A stretch of DNA of 64,000 nt, taken from the NCBI GenBank assembly GCA_023213395.1, contig CM041465.1, positions 236,537,741-236,601,740 on the forward strand, given 5' to 3'. This DNA is from Cycas panzhihuaensis. Taxonomy: Eukaryota; Cycadophyta. The notes beneath the pieces were generated by a model. It was not told the origin of the DNA. It ran no database searches and saw only the letters and a list, made by a program, of their open reading frames with translations. A program made the position numbers and the translations under genes. Of this stretch, positions 24,140 to 35,100 are shown piece by piece; positions within the stretch are counted from its first letter, which is position 1, and the number at the start of each line of letters is the position of its first letter.

Positions 24140-24475
24140 CAAGGTATAGATGTCATCCCACATACGGAAGACCTAGATTCAAAGACTTCAACATCCCCCT
24201 TAAAATGGAAGAATATAATCTGAAGAAAACTTATCCGTTAAGGAAACCTCTTGAGATGAAAAATGAAGGATGCACTTCTATGCTTTGAAGGAAAGGTGAC
24301 AACCATCCAAGATATAGATGTCATCCCACATGTGGAAGATCTAGATTCAAAGACTTCAACGTCCCCCTTAAAATGGAAGAATATACTCCAAAGAAAACTT
24401 ATTCATAAACTAAAACTCCTTTTCATGAAAAATAAAGGATGCCCTTCTCTGCTTTGAAAGAAGGGTGACAACGGC
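24140..24475. repeat. 168-bp tandem duplication with coding-like frame
   Basis: Units 24140-24307 and 24308-24475 share catcccacat, gattcaaagacttcaac and cccccttaaaatggaagaata. Both read open on the plus strand in parts (24073-24288 and 24263-24457). The peptides show no known domain, and the two units are in different frames. A fragment of an unidentified gene or element is possible. Confidence 0.85.
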
Positions 24476-24994
24476 ACAAAGTAACAAGGTTTATTAAACC
24501 TCTGCCTCATCCTTCACCATTACGTATTCAAGAGGCTCATCTATCGTGTCTTTGGGAGTTAACGGAATCTTCATTTTTTTTGACCAAATAATTTCGCTAT
24601 AGGGACATATATTGACATCTACTTTTGTTCTGGCACTTCCTTTTAGGATTTTGACGTGCCGATTCTCTACAAGGTGAAATGACGGCTCCAGGTCTCTGCA
24701 TTATTATTAGTATATAGAATTTCAGTTTGCCACGGGATCGAATAAGAGGTTCATCCGCAGTTAACCCCGATTTCTTGCCGCCCCTGCCATCCATAGGTGG
24801 CCCCTAACGACTAGACACACAAACCTTTGGCGGTTAGCGGGAGAGATGCCCTCCAACGCAAGGACGCCACCAAATCTTCACAATAATTTCCACCAAGAAT
24901 GACCTGTCTCCATTCTGTACTACTCCGCCAAATAAAACCAAAAAGAAGCGGCTCATCTAGCACCGGTTCCTACCATCATACCCCCCGGACTCTC

Positions 24995-25134
24995 ATTTAA
25001 AGCTCTGCCACTCCAAACACTTAAGCAAAGAGCACCTCCAGCACCCTAAAGAAAAGATAGCGGACGATATTCTGTCAGACTTTCTCTGTTAAAAGAGCTC
25101 TCCTCCGTTCACACGCCGAAAGTTAAAACCCTAA
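24995..25134 (+). promoter_or_regulatory. Candidate core promoter with TATA-like box and telo-box
   Basis: atttaaag at 24995-25002 is followed 124 bp later by aaaccctaa (25126-25134), the plant telo-box that often lies near the start or 5' leader of growth- and translation-related genes. No ATG occurs on the plus strand between the TATA-like box and the ATG at 25167, as expected of a 5' leader. Composition is CA/CT-rich, also leader-like. Inference only. Confidence 0.35.
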
Positions 25135-25166
25135 CCACGTTTTCTTAGGCAAACGGTGGCGGTTCG

Positions 25167-25310
25167 ATGGGAGGTGCCAAACCGCTCTACGGAATCCCAT
25201 TATTAACCAAACACATGCGGAGGCAACCGGGAAGATATGGAATATCGTTGCCGGGCCTGAAACGAGAAGGGGATTCGATGGCTCGACAAAATTCGTACTA
25301 CTTTTTGTAA
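25167..25310 (+). CDS. Small ORF or first exon, 47 codons, unknown function
   Basis: The first ATG after the candidate promoter (context ttcgATGgg, purine at +4) opens a frame of 47 codons ending in TAA at 25308-25310. The peptide starts MGGAKPLYGIPLLTKHMRRQ, is basic and rich in Arg and Gly, and could be an N-terminal targeting segment. A gtaacg at 25307, overlapping the stop, could serve as a splice donor, in which case this would be only exon 1 of a longer gene with acceptors near 25801 or 25843. I do not recognise the protein. It could equally be a chance ORF in GC-rich DNA. Confidence 0.25.
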   Translation: MGGAKPLYGIPLLTKHMRRQPGRYGISLPGLKREGDSMARQNSYYFL

Positions 25311-26260
25311 CGATCCGTCCAAACAAAAGCGGTCCTCCCACCCTGAGAAATTGCAGGGGAGGGACCATTTCACGTGACAGGGCATAAGTACGTCGAGAAA
25401 TGTGAAGGGGAGGTTTTTCCAGTAGCGGCGGGAACGGTTGGGTCAGTTAACCATGTGGCGTTTAGTACCTCCGTACCGTAGCACTCACGGCTCCGGACGT
25501 CGGAGCACGGTATTAAGTAACCATGTTCAGGGCACTGCATTCTGACCTACTTATTGGGTCCTTGTTAAAGGCGTTTCAGTTGTTAAGATCCGCTGCGCAC
25601 GCTTGCCAGTGACAGCGACGCGACTCCTGAATCCCGGCCGCTATTATGAGCATTGATGGGCGGTGTTTAAAGGTTGTTAGACAAAATACCAGGGGGTTCG
25701 GGTGGGAGCCTGGCCGTGGTCCTTTCTTCTGGTTTGGGCGGGGATATTGATGCCCCGTTTAGTTAGACCCGGTTTTTCGGGTTTTTTCTATTTAATTTCA
25801 GGATTTTATGTGATCGATATTTATTTTATTTATTTAATTTTAGTGTGATTTGAAAGCCATGGTCAAAGTAGACAAAAAACGAGGAAGACGATGCGTACGT
25901 TTGTGTATTAAATGCCAATGGCCTATTTGGCTGATTTTTGGTTTTCAATGTTCTCCTTATTTTTGGCTTAAGGACGACACCTGGACCATGTGGGTGTTCG
26001 GTAGACCGCACCAATTGCCCTTGGTGCAGTATTAAGAGACATTTGGGCTTACAGTGGTTTTCAGCGTAACAGAGGTGTTGCCTATGTGGTTGATAGTGGG
26101 GTTACAGACTTTGTCTTGTGAAAGAGCCTTGAGTACATTTTTTTTATTGATTTTATCACTAATTGGAGTGAGTGAGTGAGATGCCTTGTTTAATAAGTTA
26201 GTATCTACTTTGGTTTTCCTTTTCAATGGAGCACACGTCTTCTACCAAAGGAAAGTAATT

Positions 26261-26432
26261 ATAAGAATGTGAATGACATGTAAGGATTGATGAGCAATCA
26301 CTATATTACATCTAATAATAAGAATGCAAATGGCATGTAAGGGATTGGGTACCAATCACTATATTACATCCAATTATAAGAATGCAAGTGGCACCCAAGG
26401 GATTGGTAATTGATAATTATATTGAATCTCAA
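26261..26432. repeat. Three-copy tandem repeat, period 57-58 bp
   Basis: Units start at 26261, 26318 and 26376 with ataagaatg and share ggattg and caatcactatattacatc. The third is more diverged. Confidence 0.85.
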
Positions 26433-26697
26433 CGACACTTACTTTAAAAGCTAGAGAGTTGGGAAAATTAAAGAAAATAATAAAGCATATAGTAAATGAT
26501 GAGTTAATGAGTTGGTAGAAAATAATAAACCTACATGTTTTATGTAGAAACAAAATGAGAACACAAAATAATAAGATATATTGTAATGCTTAAACTCTAA
26601 AGATTAAAATATATAATAAATGCAAATCCCACAATTGACTAATACCATATAGAAAGAGTGGAGAAGTAAACTTTTAATAACACCACCAGGTAGCTAC

Positions 26698-26761
26698 AAC
26701 TTGTTAAGAGGAACTTGGGAATAATGTGTAACTTGTTAAGAGGAACTTGGGAATAATGTGT
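26698..26761. repeat. Perfect 32-bp tandem duplication
   Basis: aacttgttaagaggaacttg begins both units (26698-26729 and 26730-26761), which are identical, implying a recent event. Confidence 0.93.
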
Positions 26762-28194
26762 TTGCAATGAAGAACCCATATAGGTGGGATGATTCTATTT
26801 TTAACAAGAGTATGAAAGAAATCAATATATGTTCCCACATGATCAAACTCATCCTCAACATTCTTAATAATAATATGCAAAATTACTTTTGACTTAAGGA
26901 ATATGGATCTAATACGTATAGCAATATGAAATGGAGTTATAAGGAGGATCAATTGACATAAATCATAATGGATAGAGCTCTAATATACATGCCATTATGA
27001 AATGGCATTACATAAAGGATCAACTGACATTGAAGCAAATATTAACATTTCTATATAATAACATGGAGTTGGTCCTTCTATGAGATTTAAAATAGTCCCC
27101 TAATTAATTAATTCATCTTAAGATAATTCTTCTTTACAAAGCTAAGGAGCTACTTGTGAGATTAATATGTCATGATGCAAATATTCTTGGTAACCTATTT
27201 ATTCCTTATCACGGGGCATATCAAAATGTTAAATCCATTAAAATATTAATTTTTATTTATTGATATTTATAATTAAATAACAATATTGAGTAGTTTGACA
27301 AACCAATATAGGACAACTATGGTGAATAATGATGAAATAAGATGGGAGAGAAGTGCATACATTACATAGTGAAACCAATAACAAAATTAATGGATTAGAC
27401 CACTTAAAAGAATTGAGAAGATCACAAGTAAGAGGAAGTGCAATGTGATCTTTGAAAATAAAGTATAAGACCTAATAATTAAACACCTAAATCAATTAAT
27501 GATTGTCAATTTCTCCTCTATTATATATTATTCAAATTATAGAGTGTGAATGTTAAAAATAGAGGTTTGGGTTGAGAGATTATAAAGAGTTAGAATTTTA
27601 TACAAAGTTAACCAATTCTAAACAATTTTCTGACTACATTAAAATACCCTTTTGGCAAATATTCTTACTTAGGAGAAATGTCTACTTGATAAAATTCCTC
27701 AAGGCAAAAATCACATCAGTAAAAAAAAAAAAATTTAAGCAAAATTCCCTATAAAGTTAAAATTACTCATAAAATCTTGAAATTATAAACATGAACCTTA
27801 TGAACACTTTATTTTTTAAGCCATTATGGGTTATTAAATGGTAAAAATAATAATTTTATAAATAATTTTGGGACAAATCAAGTTATACATGATTCTTAGA
27901 AAATAAGTTGATATATAGAAGTTATATGCATTTAACCCTTTAATTAAATCACTAAAATATTATTTTTGATTAATTTATCAATTATTACGAAAATATTAAA
28001 ATTTGGTTTAACTTTATGCATATAACTAGTTCATTTACTCTAATTTCATATTCTAATCATTAATATTATAATAATAATTATAGTGCTAATATAGATTTTG
28101 CTTGTAATTTTAAGTTTCCTATAGGTAAGAAAATTTCAAGGAGGATAAAATAAATAAGGTTAAAGAAATAACCATGGAATATATAATAGGAAAT
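26762..28194. other. AT-rich unidentified sequence left of chromovirus M
   Basis: AT-rich, with no long frame. A loose repeat of about 95 bp (ggagttataaggaggatcaa near 26935 and ggcattacataaaggatcaa near 27003) suggests local duplication. No domain or terminal repeat recognised. Confidence 0.45.
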
Positions 28195-28199
28195 TAGAA

Positions 28200-28590
28200 T
28201 GAGCTTATACTAATATTTCTCTAAACTTAAGCACATAAATAAGATATTTGAACAACATTATAGTACTTTATTATAATAAAAAAAATAGATTACAAATAAC
28301 TCACAAGATCATTAAAAAGCACTAAAAGAGAACTCAAAAGGGTACCAAAGTATAACTTTTTGTGAAATGGCAAGACTCAACAACCTTCCTTTTATAATAA
28401 GTTAACCTTAAATAGGTAATATAGGCCCTTTTACACAAGATACCATTAGTATAAAAGGCAACCTCAATTTCTATTAGTAGACATAAGCAGCTCGCATACA
28501 AAGGTTAATGGCTAACACTAACTATCAAAGTTTTTTTATCATATATATTAGCTTAACCATTTCTACCTAGAGAAGAGTGGTCATGTAATA
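28200..28590 (-). repeat. 3' LTR of chromovirus M
   Basis: Starts at 28590 with TATTACATGA after the PPT and ends near 28200 in AAGCTCA; about 391 bp. Patches such as GATAGTTAGTGTTAGCCATT match the 5' LTR of P, so both belong to one family. The outer end is approximate; the presumed target copy is 28195-28199. Confidence 0.7.
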
Positions 28591-28604
28591 GGTCCCCTCC
28601 CTTG
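28591..28604 (-). promoter_or_regulatory. Polypurine tract of chromovirus M
   Basis: AAGGGAGGGGACC on the minus strand, identical to the tract of P at 42976-42988, directly before the LTR start TATTACAT. Confidence 0.85.
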
Positions 28605-29320
28605 AGATGTTAAGTCCTCAAAGCCAAGAAGAAGATGAAAATATTGCTTAACAATTTCAGTGAACTCCTATGTTGTTTTGTTTGGTTCATAATTGTCCAT
28701 TATACCAAGTACTAAAAATGGTCCTATTTTAAAGGCAACATTTAGCAATTGGTGAGAAGATGGTCAGACAAAACAGTGACATGTAGCTCTTCATCTAAAA
28801 TTGACAAGGTAGATTAAGGTATCATATTCTTACTAAGTCCTTTCTTAAGACATAAGACATGGAATACATTATTATTATTATTATTTTGTGGGATGGAGGG
28901 TGAGTGGTGCTTGAGTGTATAAGTGACTTATTAATTTGTTAAAGAATCTTATATGGGTTGTAGTAACAGGGAATGGATTTTTGTATTTTATGGTATTTAA
29001 AGGATTATTACTTATATTGTTGAATCTAAAGGAAAATGAAATCACCCATGTTAAATGATCAATCAAAATGGTGGCAGTCGATAAGTTCTTTTATACAATT
29101 TTAAGTTGTTATAAGGTTTTGTTTAAGAGTATAAAAAATATGGTCCATATCTTAGAGTTTTTGTTGGATTGTGGCTGTATGAAGATTAGTGGCAAGAGTG
29201 TGGTGAGATGAAAGCAAATATCCATAGAGGACCATAAAAGAGGACATGTCAATCACTGAGTGGTGTGAAGACTTATACTAATACTTTATAAGAGCTAACC
29301 ATGAAGTCTATCTATACCGA
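28605..29320 (-). pseudogene. Integrase C-terminal half and chromodomain remnant of chromovirus M
   Basis: Translating the minus strand across broken frames gives SSWLALIKY (about 29310), SSFMVLYGYL (about 29245), GDFIFL and KYHKIQK, which are the integrase segments after the DDE core. GPFLVLG and EFTEIVKQYF just before the PPT are the end of a chromodomain. The middle of the chromodomain is not visible. Nearly every few codons are interrupted, so no single long frame exists; the ORF at 28881-29066 is out of frame. Confidence 0.7.
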
Positions 29321-29325
29321 TGTTC

Positions 29326-29668
29326 TGATATGATTCCTTTGGGAATTTCTTTATACCTGATTAGAAAACCAAAATGCAGAACACAAATAGAGCATAAATA
29401 GACATAAAAATAGGCACTAAAAGTTTGCACCAAATGAGCAATAATAATTTTTCATTAAAAGACTAGCTTCTTTTACATCCACAAGGCCTTAAATAAGCAA
29501 AATAGCCATTTAGTCTATGAATCTTATTGGAGAGGCATTTAGCCTTTATTTTCATTGGTGGCCCCAAGTGGCCCATGTACACCTTTTACTAGTTAATATT
29601 AACATTAGCCTTTTATTAGTAAAAGTACCTTCATCAAGGTTCTACTAACCACTAGTAGTTATATAACA
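29326..29668. mobile_element. Solo LTR, 343 bp
   Basis: A 343-bp segment with TG...CA ends on both strands (tgatatgatt at the left, ataaca at the right) is flanked by the perfect 5-bp duplication tgttc (29321-29325 and 29669-29673). It interrupts the integrase of M between the codons for a TYLRC-like and an SSWLAL segment. It has no coding capacity, as expected of a solo LTR left by recombination between the two LTRs of an element. It does not match the other LTRs in this window, so its parent family is unknown. Orientation undetermined. Confidence 0.78.
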
Positions 29669-29683
29669 TGTTCAGACATAAAG

Positions 29684-30077
29684 TTTTACATAATTGCTTG
29701 CTAACCATGGAGAGTGATTATTGACATATATGATCAAGTAAACTGATAGTTAATGTTGGCTATTAATTTTTGTACATAAGCCATTTAGCTTACTAATAGG
29801 ATTGTTGGTCACATCTTCCTCCAATAAAATTCTATATAAAGCGATCACCATTACCTATTTAAGGCCTAAGAAATGTATATAGTTTATTATATTATAATAA
29901 TATTAAGATATTATACTATTATACATTTTGATACCAATTTAGTATTTGAATTTATGTTTGTGTCTACATTCTTTTTACTATTTTGTACTAAAGTTAGATG
30001 TTTTAGATCATTACCTTGTGCCTTTTGATTTACTAAATTATTGTCATGTAAGGAATACTTGAGAAAGTTATGCTCTA
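29684..30077 (+). repeat. 5' LTR of chromovirus P
   Basis: Begins ttttacataa, ends gttatgctcta two bases before the PBS. It aligns end to end with 42989-43382 without net length change. Confidence 0.85.
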
Positions 30078-30079
30078 AG

Positions 30080-30091
30080 TGGTATTAGAGT
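30080..30091 (+). promoter_or_regulatory. Primer binding site of chromovirus P
   Basis: tggtattagagt, an initiator-Met-type primer site with two changes, two bases after the LTR. Confidence 0.78.
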
Positions 30092-31367
30092 TGAGTTGTA
30101 GATCAGTTGTGGAAGTGAATTAAGTTTAAAGAAGGAGCAAGAGCAATAGAAGGAGGGTAGTATGACAACTCTAGCCTAGATTATAGATACCTATATTATA
30201 GACACAATAATAAAATATCTAAAGGCTTTCTATCTAAATCTTCAACTCAAATTTTGATCCCCATACTTAGTCTCTTTGTTTAGAGACCCCTCCCCCCACC
30301 TCCCGCCACACATACATTAAAAAAAAAAAGAAAGAGAAAAAGGGCACCACTTGGTCTACAAGGCCACTTCGAGAAATACTTATCTGATTTAGACTAAACT
30401 TGTACTAGTAGACTTGGGATTAAAATAAAGAGAGTATTAGGCTAAAAATTTTACCTAGTCATAGATACATCTTATTGTAATCAACACATCATATATGATC
30501 ATTTTTGGCTAGGTCAATTTCAACCATTTTTTTTAGCAAAAAATGGCAAATGGATCCTACCAACCTAAAAATTACATATAATCTCACATGTGTTATTATG
30601 ACATGCTTATCATACTTGTCATAATGAACTAAGTAGGATTGTTACCTAATTTTTATTCCATTTATATATATTTGTACTCAAGAGGTTAACTAGTTATAGA
30701 CACATCCATTTCCCACCTTTCTATATTTAGTCCCACCTCTTAGATCTCATTCTTCCTTTCTCAACCCCTTTCTTAGTGACCCTTTCTTCTCCCCTTAACC
30801 ATTCCTCTTTACATTCCCTTCTTATTCATTATGGTCTATAGTATTAACAGATACAAGTGCAATGATACCCACATAAATTAAAAAGATCTAAGCACTTAAA
30901 GCATAAGCTATTAATTTAAATACTAATATGATATAACTAAAAGATGACTTTTCTAAAGATGTTATTAATCATAATAATATGATCATATGTCTAACCAATA
31001 GTTTCATAGCATAGATGGTACATGTCACCGTAGAGCTTGTCAAAATTTTAATAACTGTAGCTAATGCACCTTCTTCTTTAAACTCGATAGGCAAATCACC
31101 TCTACTAGTATCCTTATTACTAATACTAAGGCAAAACCCACAATACCACAAGATCAATATACCCATATTTGATCCCAATCTTAATAGGGACTCAACTAAA
31201 AGTTGGATCGGTAAGATTGAGTCATACTTTACCCTCAACCTTATGGACCTTAACAAGTAAATAACCTTTACTTCCATCCACTTAGAAAGTAAAGCCTACT
31301 ATTGGTTTCTTTATTGGTAAAAAGAAAACCTTGTTTAGACGTGTGCCCTCTTTTATAAGAATTTCTT
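30092..31367 (+). pseudogene. Gag of chromovirus P, 5' part
   Basis: Open piece 31015-31260, with NIPIFDPNLN then SWIGKIESYFTL, the start of the retrotransposon gag core; it continues in another frame with KAYYWF up to the copia C insertion point at 31368-31372. The rest of gag resumes at 39053. Between 30092 and about 30840 there is leader sequence with a poly-A/C-rich patch near 30290-30340 and no clear coding. Confidence 0.65.
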
Positions 31368-31372
31368 CAAAC

Positions 31373-31670
31373 TAAAAAGAGTGGATCTATTCTTCATCTC
31401 CATGCACTAAACATAAAGACAAATATAGGAGCAAGAGAGACTTAAGAGAAAGAGAGTAGCTCCCACAAAATGAGGAGGTAAGAATGAGCCTCCTCCATTG
31501 AGCTTTTACTTTTATATTGAGAGAAAGAGAATTAGAGTTAGATGAAATAAAATTACACATAATGTACATAAAAGTGTATTTTACTTAAGTGATCTAATTT
31601 AAAGTTTATTTAAGACCCTTTTCAGAAATAATCAACTAATATAATGACCTTATGACATTAACTCATTTCA
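31373..31670 (-). repeat. 3' LTR of copia C
   Basis: Starts at 31670 with TGAAATGAG after the PPT, ends at 31373 in CTTTTTA (CA end mutated to TA). Same length as its partner at 38750-39047. Confidence 0.92.
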
Positions 31671-31681
31671 ATCTCTCCCTT
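31671..31681 (-). promoter_or_regulatory. Polypurine tract of copia C
   Basis: AAGGGAGAGAT on the minus strand immediately before the 3' LTR. Confidence 0.8.
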
Positions 31682-32103
31682 AATGGTAGAAGGTCATTTC
31701 ATCTTATTTTATTCTATTATATGAGGTCTTCATTTGAGCCTCTTATAAAGAAAACTACTATGACACTTTTGTGGAAAACCCTCATGGGAAAGAAAACCCA
31801 CAGAATTTCTAATCTATTAACCTGGCTTAGGTGGCTCTTTAAATAAAGCCAGATATCTAATCAATATAGTGAATTTTGTAGCTAAAATCAACTGAGTCTC
31901 CATATACCATTTGGTCATCCCCCATGCCCTTCTGGGTTTTCACAAGTTCTACTTTTCTAAAATGATATAATCCTTATCCTTTTATGCCCATAAGGGATTT
32001 TCATAAATGGAATAGAGCAGAGACTTACTCATGTCCTTCAGCACCCATAAGGGGTTTTTACAAATCAGACAAAGTATGATGGTCCTATTATCATCTCCTT
32101 CAA

Positions 32104-35100
32104 TCAGTTAGAGATGAAGGCCTTTAGGCTGAGTTGCCTTTGAAATTGTTCAAACTTCACCCTTTTTAGTGGTTTGGTGAAGATATCAGCCACTTGATCT
32201 ACTGTGGGATAGTATTCCAATTGAATTATGCCATCATAAACTAGTTCTCTAATTCTATAGACTTTTTTACTTATATATTTGGTATGATTATGAAATACAA
32301 GATTTTTAGCCATTTGGATTGTAGATTAATTATCTACATATAAGCTAGTAGAACTTGTTTGGGTGGCATTTAATATATTGAATAATTTTCTAAGCCATAT
32401 CACCTCCTTGCTTATCTCAAAAGAAATAATATATTTAGCTTTAGATCTATATGATATTGGTGTTGATTCAAGAAATATTACGTACCCAGACGTAGATCTT
32501 CTTGTGTCTTTATCTCCAGAAAAGTATGATTCTATATATGCATAAAGTTTAAATTCTACATTGGGTTCATACAACATACCATATTTGTTGGTTATCTTTA
32601 GGTACTTCAACACTCATACTATAGCTTGCCAATGATTTTACTTAGGATTTATCATGAATCTTATAAGAATTCTGATAGAGTATACAATATCTGGCCTTGT
32701 GTTAGTAGTATAAATGAGACTACCTACAAGTTGTCTATAAAGTGTTGTATCTACCTCCCTAGTATTGCCATTAACTAAGAGTTTAATATTAGGTTCCATA
32801 AGTATAGCCACTAGTTGAGCACCTTCCAACTAAAACTTTGTCAAAAAATCATTGATATACTTTTCTTAGGAGACAAAGATTTTGCCATTCTTTTGAGTTA
32901 CTTCAATTCTCAAGTAATATTTTATTAACTCAAGGTTAGACAATTCAAAAGTTTTAGCAAGGTCCTTCTTCAGTTGGTTGATTACCTATTTATCATTCCC
33001 TGTTATTAGCATATCATCCACAAAGATTAAGAGGTAAGTGACTTTCTTATTTTATCTCTTGATAAATAGTATTACATCAATATCTTGATAGTCATAAATC
33101 TCATATCTAAGTTGGCTCATTCTTTCAGACAACTTGGTAAACTAAGTGCAAGGGGCTTATTCTAGGCCATATAAGGACTTTTTGAGCATATAAACCTTAT
33201 GCTCATGACTAGAAATCTTATATCCTTCTAACTGAGATATGTAAATTTCTTCTTTAAGGTCCTTATTAAGAAATACGATCTTAACACTGAGTTGGTAGAT
33301 TTTCTAACCCTATTGAGTAACCAAACCTATAAGAGTTCTATTTATAGGCCACTTAGTTGTAAGAATAAAGTTTTCAATGTAATTAATGCCTCCCCTTTGC
33401 ATGAATCCTTTTGCTACCAACCTTGCCTTATGTTTTTCTAGGGTGCCATCTAATCTATACTTGTTTTTGAACACCCATTTATTTTGAACTACCTTTCTTC
33501 TAAATGGTAGATCAACAAGCTCCCATCTCCCATGTACCATTCTTAATAAGAGATTGGTACTCTTCATTCATGGTATTTCTTCAACATATATGCTTTATAA
33601 CTTCTTAGTATATTAGGGATTCTTCATTAAGAGCAATGTGCAGTTCTGATGGTTCAAACTCAATGAAAAGTGATTCATGCACCATTGCTTTATGGGCACT
33701 TCTAGTGCCAATTTTGCCTACCTCATCTAGTTGCATATCTTTTTGTAGCTAGTAGGCTTCATGAAAACCTTAAGTTAAGAATGAGATTTTCATTTCTATA
33801 GCCTCTTAGTCTTCATTTTGATTCTGAAAAGGATCATGTGAAATGTTTGGCACAAAGGAAGTTGACGATGTTGGAGAATATGGGCTAGCCACGAATGTTG
33901 GAGAAGGTGGTCCTTATGCTATTGATTTATCTTTGTCAACTTGGCTGTTATCAAATAATAGTGTTGGATGTACACACATTGGTTGAGAGTCACAACTTGT
34001 ATCCTCTAGGGCTGTATTGTCAGATTCCAAGAATTTGAGTAACTGTTGAGCATCTCCCCTGCTAAATTTTAGAATCTGGATATCAAATTTAATAGTATCA
34101 TTAAATTAGTATGAAGCTATCCTGGAGTCAAGTCTAAGTAATTGATCTTTAGTCTCTATAAAGATAACATCTCTAGTGATGATGATTTTATACTGTGAAG
34201 GTAGAAAAACCTTATATCCCTTTTTGTCCATAAGATATCTGATAAAGATGCCTTTGAGGGCTTTATTATAGAGCTTGTTTCTATGTTCCTCCAAAATGTG
34301 AGCATAACAAGTAGAGCTAAAAAATTTGAAGTGGGAGATAGAGGGGGTTTGTCTATACTGCATTTCATGTGGAGAGGGCTAGAGTTTTGAGTGAGTAATA
34401 ATGTTGATGCATACATGGCGGTCTAGATAGCCTTGACCTAAAGATAGATGGGGACATTCTTATATACTAGTATAGCACGACCATGTTCATGATTGTCTTG
34501 TTTATGTACTTAGTAATTCTATTTTATTAGAGTGTACCTACAATAATGGTATAATGTTTGATCCCATGGTGATGTAGGTATGCTTTAAACTCATTAGAGG
34601 TATACTCACCACTGTTGTCAGTTATAAATATTTTGATCTTAAATCTAGATTCATTTTCCACATGGGCCTTGAAAGCTTGAAACATAGAAAAAGCTTCATC
34701 TTTCTTTGCAAGAAAAACAACCCATACTTTTTTAGTAAAATTATCATTGAAAGTAATATAGTACCACTTCTATTTGAGAGAAGGGATAGGCATAGGACCA
34801 AATATATTTAAGTGTACGAGCTATAAAGGTTGGCTAGATTTTCACTGACTATGAGGAAAGGGTTGTCTTTGAGATTTGGTAATGATACATGCTTTGAATT
34901 TGAAGGGCTTAGAGGAGAGCCTAGGCATACTAGGAAGAGTGGCATATAGTTTTATTAAATGATCAATTTTGATATAGCCCATACAAGCATGTCATAGGGC
35001 TACTTAGGATAACTTTTGAGGAGACAAGGTTGTGGTAAAAGTAGAGTCATCATGAACATAGTTAGCTTCAAAGGATGGTGAGCTAGTTAGGTGAAAAAGT

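Larger units (their letters stand above)
24490..26040. other. GC- and CpG-rich island, candidate host gene 5' region
   Basis: Base composition changes sharply: lines near 25380-25680 hold about four to six CpG per 60 bases, while the flanking DNA often has none. The stretch is free of recognisable retroelement motifs. It contains a TATA-like box, a telo-box, a 47-codon ORF (25167-25310), a splice-acceptor-like segment ending at 25801 and a further plus-strand frame (25859-26035, no known domain). Retained CpG in a genome that otherwise loses it suggests DNA that escaped dense methylation, as gene promoters do. Minus-strand frames (24597-24794, 25123-25385) show no domain. Whether the gene is live is unknown. 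Confidence 0.5.
28200..29320 (-). mobile_element. Chromovirus M, 3' part (Ty3/gypsy), interrupted
   Basis: 3' LTR, PPT, chromodomain remnant and the C-terminal half of integrase on the minus strand. The integrase reads on from the fragment at 43388-44850, which ends exactly where the nested elements begin. M is therefore one element split by the solo LTR and by chromovirus P. The 5' part of M should lie to the right of Tat-like copy 2, outside the window. Confidence 0.85.
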
